A DNA stretch of 64,000 nucleotides from Aquarana catesbeiana (taxonomy: Eukaryota; Chordata; Amphibia; Anura; Ranidae). The DNA is taken from the NCBI RefSeq assembly GCF_042186555.1, contig NC_133326.1:588150119-588214118 (forward strand). Reading direction: 5' to 3'. Below are positions 33,570 through 46,042 of this stretch, piece by piece. Each line of letters opens with the position of its first letter. Position 1 is the stretch's first letter. A program made the position numbers and the translations under genes. Under the pieces are notes generated by a model that was given only the letters and a program-made list of their open reading frames with translations, did not search any database and was not told the DNA's origin.

Positions 33570-34747
33570 TCTGAGGGAATTTGCTGTTGATATTGACAAT
33601 GGATTTGAGGAATAGTGGTCTGCTTAGGCTTAGGGTGACCAGAAAATGACCAGAAAGCCTAATTATTGTTTCTGAAGGATAAGATCCCTCGATGTATGAG
33701 CAACATCAATGTGAAACTTCATTTACATGGAAAATTACTCCTCCTTTCCCCTCCTCTACCATTATTGGAAAACTTTTTTTGACAGGTACCTGCTCCCACC
33801 TTTGCTGTTTCTTACCTCGAAAAAAAGGAGGCCCTAAGGCCAATGTAGCGCTTGAAAATATGTGAAAATTCATTTGAAATGTGAAAAAACAATACACAGC
33901 TGCTGTCTAGGTCAACTAAACAGGTGATGTAAAAACTAAAACAAAATTCCATTGAAGAAAAAACAAGTGAAAAGAAAAGTAAGGCAGAGTCCCATTGAGA
34001 TTTAAGTCCATATATCAAGCAATGAACACCCATTCATATAAGAGTGATAGTTTGCAGTGGAAAAATCAGTGAAGAGATCCTTCATATAAGTGCATCCAAC
34101 TCCACACCCAGGTGAGAAAGTAATCTGCATACCAGATCGCCGTGACCACTAATCAGTGATCTCACCAAGCTTAGGGAACGGTTAGGTCTCCCCAGGACCT
34201 CTAAAAAGGCTATCTGGAACTGGCTATCTAGTGCCAATGGTACTCAAAAGACATAAAGAGAAATGCTTCAACAGCGTGATACTGAATAAAAACAGACTTA
34301 ATAAAGCAAATAAATGTGCACTTACAAATTAGAAGCCCTTAAAAAGCGATACAGCATTGTTGGTTAAAAACGGAACCGCAGCATCTCCAGAGACTTCTGT
34401 TCACTTCCAGTGTAATTCTCCCATCCATCTCCTAAGAGAAAAAACGTGATGATGTCACTGTCGTAGGCAAGAAGAGTGAAAGTTCGCCCCCCCCTCTCCG
34501 CTCACAACCTCCTGGGACATGCCACTGGTCCCATGTGGCTGCTGGACCAGTCCAAAAGTCCAGCGCATCTAGTGCATGCGTAGTGGGGAGACGGCTGTGT
34601 AACAGCAGAAAGTCACAGCTGGCTTTTCACAGTCAAGCTGGTGGCACCTGGGACCCGAAGACTGGTGAAAAACCCGGCCTGGGTGATGACAGCATTGAAC
34701 CCTTGGTCTGGTGAGTATCTGTATTTTAAAGTCAGCAGCCACAGCTT
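33570..34747. other. no recognisable gene
   Basis: Mixed-composition DNA with no supported frame or terminal repeats. Confidence 0.5.
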
Positions 34748-34793
34748 ATTTTTATTTATTTATTTATTTTTTTTTTTATTTTTTTTTTTTTCC

Positions 34794-35221
34794 TTGTCAA
34801 AAGAAGTTTATTGAGTATACAATATTATAAAGATACATAAAGTAAGTTTACAAGGATCTATAAAGTAAGCTCATTGTTTTACAGTAGGGTTTATATAGGT
34901 AAATATAATGAAATTTCAAATATTAAACATTGGGTTCACGTAAACCTAAATTAAAGATATATATCATTTCCTTAGTTACTTTTGTAGGTATTTAAATGAT
35001 TTATACCTACTATACATATTGTTTACAAGTAGAGTGTATATAGGTCAAATAAATTCTGATAATGAGCTTTAATCGTAAGGTGGAGAAAAGGAAAGAGAAA
35101 GAAGAAAAAGGGTTGAAAGGTAGAGGTATGGTCCACAAGGTTGTCCCGCTCGTCAGTTTATTATTCTTTTTAGTTCTCTTTGAAGCCTTAGAATGGGTGT
35201 CTCTGTAAGTCATTTAATCTG
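34794..35221 (-). other. L1 3' UTR
   Basis: Non-coding sequence between the ORF2 stop region and the poly(A) tail; no terminator-like motif recognised. Confidence 0.6.
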
Positions 35222-38200
35222 TTACCATGGCAACAGGACAGAGTCATTGAAGTTTGACAGGAACTGTTGTTTTATCCAAGGATGCCAAAGTTTTTCAAAT
35301 TTTGGAATTTGATTTTGATCGATGGCTACCATCTTAGCATGGGACATTGTATTATTCATTCTGTGAATTGTTTCTGCTAGTACCAATGTAGGAGATTTCC
35401 ATGCCTTGGCCACTGTTTGTTTTGCAGTCGTTATTAGTTGGATCATAAGTTTGAATTGAGAGAGTGTTAACCATTCCGGTTTTAGATTAAGTAAAGTTAA
35501 ATATGGATCTGGTTGTATTATTTTTTTAAATATTTTAGATGCAATCACGAAGACTTCCTTCCAGAAGGTTTGGATTACTGGGCACGTCCACCATATGTGT
35601 AAATATGTGCCTATTTCTGGGCATCCTCGAAAACAAAGAGCTGAGGTATTAGCTGAATATTATTCATTCTGTGAATTGTTTCTGCTAGTACCAATGTAGG
35701 AGATTTCCATGCCTTGGCCACTGTTTGTTTTGCAGCCGTTATTAGTTGGATCATAAGTTTGAATTGAGAGAGTGTTAACCATTCCGGTTTTAGATTAAGT
35801 AAAGTTAAATATGGATCTGGTTGTATTATTTTTTTTAAATATTTTAGATGCAATCACGAAGACTTCCTTCCAGAAGGTTTGGATTACTGGGCACGTCCAC
35901 CATATGTGTAAATATGTGCCTATTTCTGGGCATCCTCGAAAACAAAGAGCTGAGATATTGGGTGAATATTTTGCCACTCTAGCGGGTACAAGGTACCAGC
36001 AAGTTAGGACTTTATAATTTGTCTCCAGTGCTAAGATGTTGGGTGAAGATGACTTAGATGTGAGCCATATGTTAGACCAGTCCGTGTCTTCTAAAGTTCG
36101 TCCCAGGTCCTCCTCCCACCTCTGAACGTAAGAGGGTCTGTTAAGATTTGCTACTCCATATAATTGATTATAAAGTGATGAAATTGTACCTTTAGCAAAT
36201 GGATCTTTTGTACAGATTGATTCAAAAATGGATAATTGGGATAATGGTGTATCCCCCTTTAGGAATGGTGTATAGAAATTTTTGATTTGGAGATATCTAA
36301 ATATCTCAGAGTTTGGTAGATCATATTTTTCTCTAAGCGATGGGAATGAAAGGAATGATTTAGATGCTATAAAGTCATTTAGTGTCTGAATGCCTGATGT
36401 TGTCCAAGCTTTAAAAAAATTTGGGTAGATCCATGCCGGATAAAAGGCCGGATTTCTGATAAAAGAAAGGAGAGGATTGTGTGGAGATTGTAACTGATAT
36501 TTGGTTTTTAGTTTATCCCAGAGAGATAAGAAGTGTTTAGTTATGGGATTATGAATTTTAAAGCGGTCTTTAGGATCAAGCCATAATAAATTTGATATTA
36601 ATAGAGGGTCATTTTCTGAAGCCTCTATAAATACCCATAATGGGATTTCCTGTTTTGCATGGTATTTGGACAGACTGGCCAAATGTGCTGCTGTGTAGTA
36701 GTTAGTAAAATTAGGGTATCCCAGGCCTCCTTTATTTTTGGGAAGATGTAGTGTGTGTATAGGTATACGTGGTTTAGAAGAGCCCCATATAAACTAAGTT
36801 GCTCTTTTTTGTACTATTCTCAAAAAATAGGAAGGAATTGGAATAGGGAGGACTCTGAATAGATAAAGCAATTTGGGTAGAATAGTCATTTTGATTGCAT
36901 TAATCTTCCCTATCCAGGATAAAGGAAGTTGCGACCATTGTTTTATTAGATTTGTGATCTGTCTTAATACAGGAGGATAATTGGTTGAGAATAAGTCAGA
37001 ATGAGATGCTGTTAAATGAATTCCAAGATATGGGATTGATTTTTCTGCCCATGTGAATGGGAGTGCAGCCCTAGCCGGGATAAATTCCATGTTTGTGAGT
37101 GAAATATTAAGCACTAGGCATTTCTTAGGATTAATCATAAGGCCGGATAGGGCTGCTTATCCATCAAGAGCTGGTATTAAGTTAGGACCAGAGACCTGTG
37201 GTGATGATAGAAAAAGTAATATATCGTCTGCAAATATACATAATTTGTGTGTAATACCTCCTACTTCAATGCCAGTTATAGTTTGGTTTGTTCTGATGTA
37301 TTGGGCCATGGGTTCGAGTATAAGGGCAAATAATAAGGGAGATAATGGGCAACCCTGTCGGGTACCTCTTTCGATATTAAAGGCATCAGATTTGTATCCA
37401 GCATATTTTATATAGGCTTTGGGTTTATTATATAATGCTTTGATCCATGTTAAAAAGTGGGGTCCAAAACCCAATTTTTGTAATAAATATTGTATATATT
37501 GCCAGGATACTGTGTCAAATGCCCTCTTAATATCGAGAGATAGAAAACATAAAGGGATTTTCCGTTTTTTAGCAATATGTGCCAATAACACTGCCCTGCG
37601 TATATTATCGCCTGCCTGTCTATTTGGCATGAAGCCTACTTGATCTCTATGTATTAATTTTCCTATAATGCTATTGAGGCGTTTTGCTATTATTTTTGCT
37701 AATAATTTAATATCGAGGTTTAACAGAGAGATAGGCCGATAATTCACACAGGAAGTATCATCAGAAAGGGGTTTTGGGATCATACAAACAATTGCCATTA
37801 GTGTTTCTTGCCGAAAAGAATGTCCATCTAGAAGTTTGTTAAAAGTTTCAGTGAGAATGGGAGAGAGTATTTCTGAGAATGTTTTATAGTATAAAGCCGA
37901 GTAGCCGTCTGGGCCTGGTCTTTTGTTAAGTTTTAGGTCTTTTATGGCGTTAGCAACTTCATCTATAGTTATAGGCTCACCCAAACTGCTTTTTTGATTC
38001 TGAGATAACTCAGGTAAGGTTATTTTTGAGAAGAAGGATTCAGCCCCTGTAGGATTAAATTCATTGTTTGTCTTGTATAAAGTTGCGAGATGTGAGTGAA
38101 ATTTATGGACTATTTTAACTGGATTACAAGTGTAAACATTTTTTGATAATTTCAAACGTATTGGTTTGAAAGATTTGTTAGCTGAATTTAATGCCCGAGC

Positions 38201-39322
38201 CAAATATGTACCTGGTTTGTTTGTATTAATGTAGAAATTGTGTTTGGAGCGTTTGAGGGATTTATCAACTGATTCAGTGAGAAATAGATCGTATTCCAAT
38301 CTAGATTTTTCCAGATGAGATTTTGTACTCTGAGATGGATTATCTTGAAATGATATGTAGGCTGCATTAAAATTGAGTTCTAGTTTTTTTGCTAGATTTT
38401 TGCGTTCCCGTTTAAATAGTGCCATTTGTCTTTGTATTGTACCACGCAAGACAGGCTTATGAGCTTCCCACAGTGTTATTGGGGAGATGTCTGTTGTATT
38501 ATTAATTGATATGTATTCCTTTAAAGCTTGTTCAATGGCCATCTGATGTAGTGGGTGTTTGAGCATTATGTCCGGTAAGTACCACGTTGGGTCATGCGCT
38601 TTTGGTATGGCTGAGGCTATAGTAGTGTATACTGCATTATGGTCAGACCACAGAATCGGAATTATATCTGATGCAATAATTTCTGGTATCATTCCTATTG
38701 TTAGAAAAATATGATCTATTCTGGTGAAGGTTTGATGAGGGTGCGAGAAATAAGTGAATTTCTTTTTCATTGGGTTACTTTCTCTCCACGAATCTACCAG
38801 ATTGTATTTGGAAAGAAGTTGAGAAAAAGGTAATCTAGAGGTTATTTTGGATGGTGTAAAAGGTGATTTATCTAGAAATGGGAGGAGGACCTGGTTCGAA
38901 TCCCCACACATTATCACTGTTCCTATTTTGTGTGTATTAATCACTTGTAATATATGTGAGAGGAATGGTGTAGGTTGTTTGTTAGGAGCGTAGTAGGAAA
39001 TCACAGTGATTGCTGTATCCATTATATAACCCATGAGTATCAGGTATCTACCTTCTGGGTCTTTAATTTCTGCTGATAAGGTGAATGGTGTGGATCGGTG
39101 AAATGCAATTAGAGTTCCCCTTTGCTTGGTACAGGCAGAAGCCGTGTAAATTTGTTGATAAAAAGGAGAAATATATTTTGGAGTAGAATCTTTGGTGAAG
39201 TGTGTTTCTTGGAGGCATACTATGTGAGCCTTCTTGTTATGAAAAGTACGGAAGGCTTTGGTCCTTTTTTGAGGGACATTTATTCCCTGAACATTCAGGG
39301 AAAGTATATTCAGTGGTGCCAT
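35222..39322 (-). pseudogene. L1 ORF2 (endonuclease-reverse transcriptase), disrupted
   Basis: The start is MAPLNILSLNVQG at 39322. The APE-like endonuclease spans residues 1-230: N10, E39 in LQETHF, Y-APN near 111, GDSN with D141, RIDHIF near 201-206 and SDH 226-228. The reverse transcriptase has motif A LSLDIKRAFD (D597), motif B RGTRQGCPLSPLL and motif C FADD (699-700). After codon 721 comes TAA (37157-37159), then TAG (36794-36796), both in the same frame. The C-terminal knuckle region CFRGCPEIGTYLHIWWTC is in the next segment. A 308-bp tandem duplication (35350-35966) and one extra T in a T run break the C-terminus; the other copy reads on to the natural end at 35222. Domains are complete but the protein cannot be made whole. 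Confidence 0.93.
35350..35966. repeat. 308-bp tandem duplication within L1 ORF2
   Basis: Copy boundaries are about 35350-35657 and 35658-35966. The anchor CTGTGAATTG starts at 35361 and 35669. The copies are almost identical; one T-run length differs (7 versus 8). Confidence 0.95.
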
Positions 39323-40268
39323 GGCAACAGATCAAATAGTTTTGACTTACTTTTTGTTATGCAGAGCTGACTGCGCAGATCAACTTGTGTGGACTGAAGA
39401 GATGAATAGATAGAAAAGAAACCAGTGAATTCTGGAGTAAAGAGTAAACAAAAAACATATGAGATTAGATGATACATTGTATAAATTATTTTTTGCAAGT
39501 AATCACAATTTACCCGTGAGAGAGAGTAAATATCTCTCTCAGGGGAATAAGTGCCTTCGTCACACTCCCACATAATATGGTTGGGAGAATGAGGAGGGCT
39601 AATGGGGGTACACGGATCTTCCGCTTACAGGAGAGAAGTGCTATGTCAAAAGACATCAAAATGATGTTTCATTAATTGGAGTGCAGAATATAGTTTTTGT
39701 TGAAATTATTTATTCCAGGGTGGTTGTATATGGTTAGTCTTGCCCTAGGCTAAATAATTCAGTTAGAAAGGTACTGTTAATAACTTTGGTATTGATGAAG
39801 ATAGTTTGAATTATTTTGGGATTTTAACCCTTTTAGAGTAAACAATTACATATTTTATTCATATGTAACTGTTTAGATATGTTAACTCATAAAATTGAGG
39901 TTGTATTGCTTCAGATTAGAATAAACAAAAACATAATTCTAGGAACTAGTTAGGTAATAATATATTTGTTTTAAGAAAAGAAAGAAAAAGCTTCCATTAC
40001 TTCTGGATTATTGAACATATTTGTCCTAAAAAGTAATAAATCTATTGTTATTACCTGATAATATATAACTGAACAAGAATTTCCTTATTTCACTTATATA
40101 TTCTAAGGCTATATGAATCAGAAGTAATACGAAATATAACTGGAATGTAACATGATCCCACACAGTGTGTGACTATCAGAATGCAGTTACATTCAGTTAT
40201 AAATACAGGTTTTTTATAGAGAACCATCTCTTAGTATAATAAATGAAGAGATATCAGGAATTAGGATG
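39323..40268 (-). other. L1 inter-ORF spacer
   Basis: About 946 bp without a coherent frame between ORF1 and ORF2, long compared with mammalian L1. AT-rich. It could hold an internal initiation signal or decayed coding sequence. Confidence 0.55.
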
Positions 40269-41459
40269 TCAGTCCACTGAATCTTCTTGGTCCATGGATG
40301 ATGTGGCATAACGGCCTCTTTTGTGAGAATGATGATTCCCATTTTGTTCTGAAATTTTCTGAGTGCTGCCTGAAGGTGAAGATGATGCCATTCTTCTGCA
40401 TGTGGGAGAGTTGCTGCTTGTGGGTTCTGTCAGATTTAATTTTAAAAGGGTTTGTTGTAGTTCATCTGCTGATCTGCTTCTGTAAATTGTACCTTGGTAG
40501 TTAAATCTGACTGAAAAGGGGAAGCCCCATTGATACATAATGTTGTGGCGTTGCAGTTCCATTAGTTGGGGTTTCATGGATCGTCTTTTAGTAATAGTAA
40601 GTTGGGATAGGTCAGCAAAAATTTGATAATTGTGTCCTTGAAAATTAAGTTCCTTTTTTTCTCTTGCAGCAATTAGTATTTGTTCTTTCGTTCTGTAATA
40701 ATGAAATTTTGTGATTATATCACGTGGGGGTCCATCTTTCTTTTTGGCTGTGAGGGCTCTGTGTACTCTGTCCAGTTCTAAACGTTCAATAGGGATATCT
40801 GGCTTTAGTTCTTGTAATAGAGCAGTAATAGTAGATTGCAGGTCTGTCACAGTTTCAGGTATTCCCCTTATGCGCAAGTTTGAACGTCTGGCTCTATTTT
40901 CGTAATCTTCGAGCTTAGTTTGAAGTATTAAATTCTCTTCTTTTAATTGTTCCAATTCTGTTATATTTTCTTGGGTTGTAATTTCAATTTCATCAATTTT
41001 TATTTCTAAGGCTGCGGTGCGGTTTCCCAGCTCTCTTATTTCTTTGGTTAGGCTTTTTGTTATTTGGTCTGAGGTTTGTTTTAAAGCCTTATGAAGCATC
41101 TTTTCAAATTGTAATAATATTACTGGGGATGCTGAGGAGGCTTGTGGAGAAGTTTGTGAGAGGATTTGTTCTGTATCTGACTCAAATGGAGAGTCTTGCT
41201 GTGACATTTTCTGTCTGTGAGAGCGCCCTGATGCTGTATATTGTGAGGTGACTGGAGCTGCTTTAGTTGCAGTGAGTGCCTGTGAGCTCTTTGTGAGGTG
41301 ATTTTTATTTCTGCCACGGCTTCCTCCCAGTACCATATTTCCTGCCCAAACTTTCACAGTTTGTTCCCTGGGGCAAAAAGGTTCAAATGGATACCTTTTG
41401 AGCCTGCAGGCTCCGCTTTGTCCTTCTCTTCTCTCCTCAGCGGTGCGGAGCTCTAACAA
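40269..41459 (-). CDS. L1 ORF1 protein, open
   Basis: 396 codons from the first ATG; the start at residue 42 (MVLGGSRGRNKNHL, position 41336) is more likely, as residues 1-41 look like translated leader. This RNA-binding, trimer-forming chaperone packages LINE RNA. A coiled coil covers about residues 115-192 (heptads such as LEIKIDEIEITTQENITELEQL). An RRM-like domain follows, starting RRSNLRIRGIPE at 191-202, then a C-terminal domain to about 345. A Ser/Thr-rich tail ends the protein. No stop or frameshift is present, in contrast to ORF2 of the same copy. It could act in trans if transcribed. Confidence 0.88.
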   Translation of the reverse strand: MLELRTAEERREGQSGACRLKRYPFEPFCPREQTVKVWAGNMVLGGSRGRNKNHLTKSSQALTATKAAPVTSQYTASGRSHRQKMSQQDSPFESDTEQILSQTSPQASSASPVILLQFEKMLHKALKQTSDQITKSLTKEIRELGNRTAALEIKIDEIEITTQENITELEQLKEENLILQTKLEDYENRARRSNLRIRGIPETVTDLQSTITALLQELKPDIPIERLELDRVHRALTAKKKDGPPRDIITKFHYYRTKEQILIAAREKKELNFQGHNYQIFADLSQLTITKRRSMKPQLMELQRHNIMYQWGFPFSVRFNYQGTIYRSRSADELQQTLLKLNLTEPTSSNSPTCRRMASSSPSGSTQKISEQNGNHHSHKRGRYATSSMDQEDSVD

Positions 41460-41496
41460 TGCATGTCTGCTCCGCTAGGCTCCGCCCATCTCCCTC

Positions 41497-42283
41497 TTTA
41501 TTTATTTTTTTTTTTTACAAACAGCAGGAGTTTCTTTTTAAGGAGCCCATAAACATAACATGGTCATTTATGTTCAGATCTTCGGATCTCCTAGTACATC
41601 TTAAAGTGTACCTGTGGAGTGTTCCTGTGGGCTGTCCCTATCTAAACTGCTGCAGTTAATAAAGTCATTTAATTCAACTGGTTTTCATAATAGAATTCAG
41701 TTATAAAAGATATGGCATGTACTGCTAAGGGAAAACTTGGATCAAGACCAAGGAGTTGAGTAAATGTATAGAAATGATGCTGCTAACATCTACTGCTGAA
41801 CCCTGGGACAGCTCTTTTATAAAGTAAACTGCCCAGAGCTAGCAGTCATTAACAGATTCCTAATTATGTGGTCTTCTAGGATTTAGTGTAGGATATGTCA
41901 TACAGGCACCTTATGCACCGATTTCTTTTCAGCTCTTCTTCTGGACATTCCAGGAGCCACGTAATCTAGATGTCATCAAAAGAAAAATTTGGTCTTCAGC
42001 TCTTATTCGGAGCTCTTGATTGTACCCATTCCACAATACATATTGTCCCTAATGACCAACAGAGGCTCGAAGACTGCAGGGTGTGTGTATGTGCTGCCAG
42101 ATCTTTAACTGTGAGGGGAAGTTGCTTTTTGAAAATAGGAGGACTTCTATGGTATTAAACCCAGAAACAAAAACGTAATATATTGTAACATCGATTGTTA
42201 AATGTGGTGGCTGCATTCGTTTTTAAGGCTTTTTTCCCTTAATTTTTACATGGTGATCCAGCCAGTAAACAATTCCTGTCTAA
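41497..42283. other. no recognisable gene
   Basis: Flank of the L1 insertion; short frames only. Confidence 0.5.
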
Positions 42284-42652
42284 AGCCTGGTACACACGAT
42301 CAGATTGTTGTCCAACAGAGCGTCAGACTTTTGTCAAAAGGGCGTGTGCTTGGATCTTGTCTTGTATACTAACGGCACACAATTATCGGCCAACAAACAC
42401 GGACGTAGTGACGTACTACGTGGAATTTCAGCTCTTGAGCGCCACCCTTTGGTGAGCATTGATTCTGAGCATTTGTGTGACGGACTTGTGTACAGACGAT
42501 ACAAAAATCTGACAACAGACTACTGTCCGCCGAAAATTTACTAGCCTCCCATCCAACGTTGTTGGCCAAAAGGGCGTAATAATGGTCGGATTTTAAGCCA
42601 ACAGTCTGTCGTCACACAATCCCCTGCCAACATTTGGATCGTGTGTAAGAGG
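42284..42652. mobile_element. Harbinger-type MITE (decayed)
   Basis: Left end 'gcctggtacacacgatcaga' and right end 'ggatcgtgtgtaagagg' are inverted relatives of the ends at 14.6 and 62.35 kb. No coding capacity. Confidence 0.7.
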
Positions 42653-42803
42653 TTTGAGGGTGTCTGCACTCTGGATGGAGGAGCAATGAGACACTTTTGG
42701 ACTGTCAGCATTGTCAACTTTGGAAGAGGGGAGTGTTAGAGGCTCTAGACAATTTAAATAGACTTGACCAACAAATTAAAGTTAAACTTCTGCTAACGCT
42801 TTC

Positions 42804-43163
42804 TAAAGTGGAACTAAACTCTGTGATATTTACCTTTCTTTCCCAGGTCCAACATCCCTCGTTGGCACCAGCATCTATCTATTCTTCCTTTTTCTGGGTG
42901 TTGGGCTGTGGGCATTTTCATTGATCCATGCAGAATGACGTCACTCCTGAACATTCACATGAGTTCAGTCATCCTGGCACACAGAGTCGGTGTTGAAATG
43001 TAAATGCTTCCATAGCTCTGTGTACATTCTAAAGAAGACTGCGAGTAGGTAGGTAGATTTTATAAAAAAAAAAAAAAAAAAAAAAAGAAACTTCACTCTT
43101 CTTCTGCAATAAATAGTCTGCCAGCTCGCAGTCTTTGAAATTAAAATTTTAGTTCCACTTTAA
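42804..43163. mobile_element. TTAA-type MITE
   Basis: Ends TAAAGTGGAACTAAA and TTTAGTTCCACTTTAA. Contains an A run at 43063-43086. Its right TTAA is also the left target site of the next element. Confidence 0.8.
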
Positions 43164-44120
43164 CCACTTCAACCCTGGCAGGATCTACCCCCTTCCTGAC
43201 CAGAGCACTTTTTGCGATTCGGTACTGCGACGCTTTAACTGACAATTGCGTGGTTGTGCGGCATTGCACCCAAACAAAATTGACGTCCTTTTTTTCCCAC
43301 AAATAGAGCTTTCTTTTGGTGGTATTTGATCACCTCTGCGGTTTTTATTTTTTGCTGTATAAACAAACTAAAAAACGACACTTTTGAAAAAAAAAGCAAT
43401 ATTTTTTACTTTTTGCTATAATAAATATCCCCAAAAAAGATATAATTTTTTTTCTCAGTTTAGGCCAATATGTATTCTTCTACATATTTTTGGTAAAAAA
43501 ATTGCAATAAGCGTTGATTGGTTTGCGCAAAAGTTATAGCGTCTATAAAATAGGGGATAGATTTATAGCATTTTTATTATTAATTTTTTTTATTAGTAAT
43601 GGCGGCGATCTGCGATTTTTATCGTGACTGCGACATTATGGCGGACATATCGGACACTTTTGACATAATTTTGGGACCATTATCATTTATACCGCGATCA
43701 GTGCTATAAAAATGCATTGATTACTGTGTAAATGACAATGGCAGGGAAGGGGTTAATGGCTAGGGGGCAATCAATGGGTGTGTGTCTTAGGGAGGTGTTC
43801 TAACTGTTGGGGGATGGGCTTCCACTGACCTGACAGCGATCACTGCTCCCGATGACAGGGAGCAGTAGATCTCTGTCGTGTCACTAGGCAGAACGGGGAA
43901 ATGCCTTGTTTACAAAAGCATCTCCCCATTCTTCCGCTCTGTGACACGATTGCAGGCCCCCAGAGGACATAGAGACCGCGGGACCCGCAGGCGCAGTCAC
44001 GGAGCATGCGGCGCGCATGCGCCCACAATGCCGCGATTTAAAGAGGACGTACCTATACACCCATTTGCCCAGCCCTGCCATTGTGCTGACGTACATGGTT
44101 GTGCGCTGGTCAGCTAGTGG
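43164..44120 (-). mobile_element. non-autonomous piggyBac-like element, copy 2
   Basis: Flanked by TTAA (43160-43163 and 44121-44124), ends CCACTTCAACC and TAGTGG. The left third is the reversed right-end block of the autonomous element. The other end has the 5'-type palindrome GCTGAC..GTCAGC. Hence minus orientation. No transposase sequence. Confidence 0.88.
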
Positions 44121-44275
44121 TTAAGTGGTTACAGCAAACAGTTTTTTTTCCTTTTTGGGATAAAGGTTTTACATAAATAAATAAAAGCTGATCATTGTAA
44201 GCACCCTTGTCAATGTTTAAATGTTCTGCCTCAACCGTCTAACTGCTACTTTTGCTGGACAGCTTGGTCTGTTAA

Positions 44276-45147
44276 CCGCATGCCAACCAGCCGTCATCAT
44301 TACACTGCGGCAGGTTGGCATGGCTGCCATTTTAAGAGCTATAGGACGCCGGAGCTGATGCACGTGGCCAACAGCCGCGGGCGACCCACGATCGCTCCTC
44401 AGAGAGCCAGAACGGGGATCTGTCAATGTAAACAGACAAATACCCATTCTGTCAGGGAAGTAGAGAAGTGATCAGGAACAGCGATCTCTCTACTCCCCAT
44501 CAGTCCACTCCCCCCACCGTTAGAAAACCTCCCTAGGGAACGCTTAACCCCTTGATCACCCCCTAGTGTTAACCCCTTTCCTGCCAGTGACATTTATACA
44601 ATAATCAGTGACTATTTTTTTGCTCGCTGTATAAAAGTCAATGGTCCCACAAAAAAAGTGAAAAGTGTCCAATCTGTCCGCCGCAATGTCCCATTCCCAT
44701 AAAAATCGCTGATCACCGCCATTACTAGTAAAAAAAAGAAAAAAAAAGAATAATAAAAATGCCATAAATATATCCCCTTTTGTAATTGTTATAACTTTTG
44801 TGCAAACCAATCAATATACGCTTATTGCAATTTTTTTTTACCAGAAATATGTAGAAGAATACATATTGGCCTAAACATATCTGGATATTTATTATAGCAA
44901 AAAGTAAAAAATATTGTTTTTTTTTTTCAAAATTGACGTTCTTTTTTTGTTTATAGCGCAAAAAATGAAAACCGCAGAGGTGATCAAATACCACCAAAAG
45001 AAAGCTCTATTTATGGGAAAAAAGGACATCAATTTTGTTTGGGTACAACGTCGCATGACCGCACAATTGTCAGTTAAACCGACGCAGTGTGAATCGCTAA
45101 AAATGGCCTGGTCAGGAAGGGGGTAAATCCTTCCGGGGCTGAAGTGG
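44276..45147 (+). mobile_element. non-autonomous piggyBac-like element, copy 3
   Basis: Flanked by TTAA (44272-44275 and 45148-45151). The left end has the palindrome ATGCCAACC..GGTTGGCAT and the right end is GGGGCTGAAGTGG after the common right-end block. Plus orientation, 5' end to 5' end with copy 2, about 155 bp away. Confidence 0.88.
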
Positions 45148-45676
45148 TTAAAGGAAGCTGAAAAATAGCACACATACTGTGTGGATTACTAGTTGAAAAA
45201 AAAAAAAGCTAAAAGAAAAGCTAAAAAAAAAAAAAAAAAAAAAATGCAGCTATCTCATCTAAGAATTGTCAATCTGCAATATAATACATTTTTGGTTTTG
45301 GGTTTAATACTGCTTAAAACAGATATCATTGAACGTTGAATAATGTTATCTAATATGGTTGCATAGCACACTCTAGTGGTTAATTCTTATATAAAAATAG
45401 TAAAGAGAGTACAAGGAAACAAGGAAGCTGGTATTGCCGATACCGACTTCTTTCTGAAGGGGATTACAAACAGGTAGGTAGGTGTACTTTTTTGCACAAC
45501 AGACATTACATGTATCTTCTGCACCATAAACCCTGCTTGTTTGCAGTTTTTTTTTTTTTTTAAACTTGAGATTCACTTTAATATGAAGAAACATTGAGAC
45601 TACCATTGATGACTTTCACTTTTGTAGATGCTAGTTGCCTGGCTGCTGGGTTGGTCCTTTGTCTTCAAAACTTTGA

Positions 45677-46042
45677 GGGCCAGTCCACACCATAGAAATG
45701 CAGTCCGGATGTGTTCCAGATGCTTTTCTGCATGCATGTTTTTGATGTGTTTTTGGTGAGTTTTTGATGCAATCCAGTGCATTCCCCCCCCCCTTTTTTT
45801 TCTAAACTTTAAATAAGGTCATGCATTCCAGTGCGTTTTTTGATGCATTTTACAGCGTTCCAGTACAGTCCAGTTCAGGAAAAATGCAGCATGTTCTACT
45901 TTTTTTCTGGAAATGGAACGCACTGGAAACGCAAGCACTGGTGTAAACTATGACATCGAAAACCCTATAGCCTACTTTCCATGCATTTTTCATGCAGAAA
46001 AAAAAAAACGCACTGGACTGCATGTGGTGTGAACTGGCACTG
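45677..46042. mobile_element. MITE with GGCCAGTCCACACC ends
   Basis: Left GGGCCAGTCCACACCAT and right ATGTGGTGTGAACTGGCAC form imperfect inverted repeats. The interior is also largely self-complementary around 'gcatgcatg'. Target duplication not resolved. Confidence 0.75.

Larger units (their letters stand above)
34750..41496 (-). mobile_element. near-complete L1-type LINE
   Basis: Minus-strand order from the right: short 5' UTR starting GGGAGATGGGCGGAGCC (about 41495), ORF1, a ~0.95 kb inter-ORF spacer, ORF2, 3' UTR, and a poly(A) tail seen as the T-rich run at 34750-34793. T-rich 'tttatttattttttt' occurs at both edges and may hide the target duplication. At about 6.7 kb it looks essentially full length. 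ORF2 is disabled, so it is not autonomous now. Confidence 0.88.
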
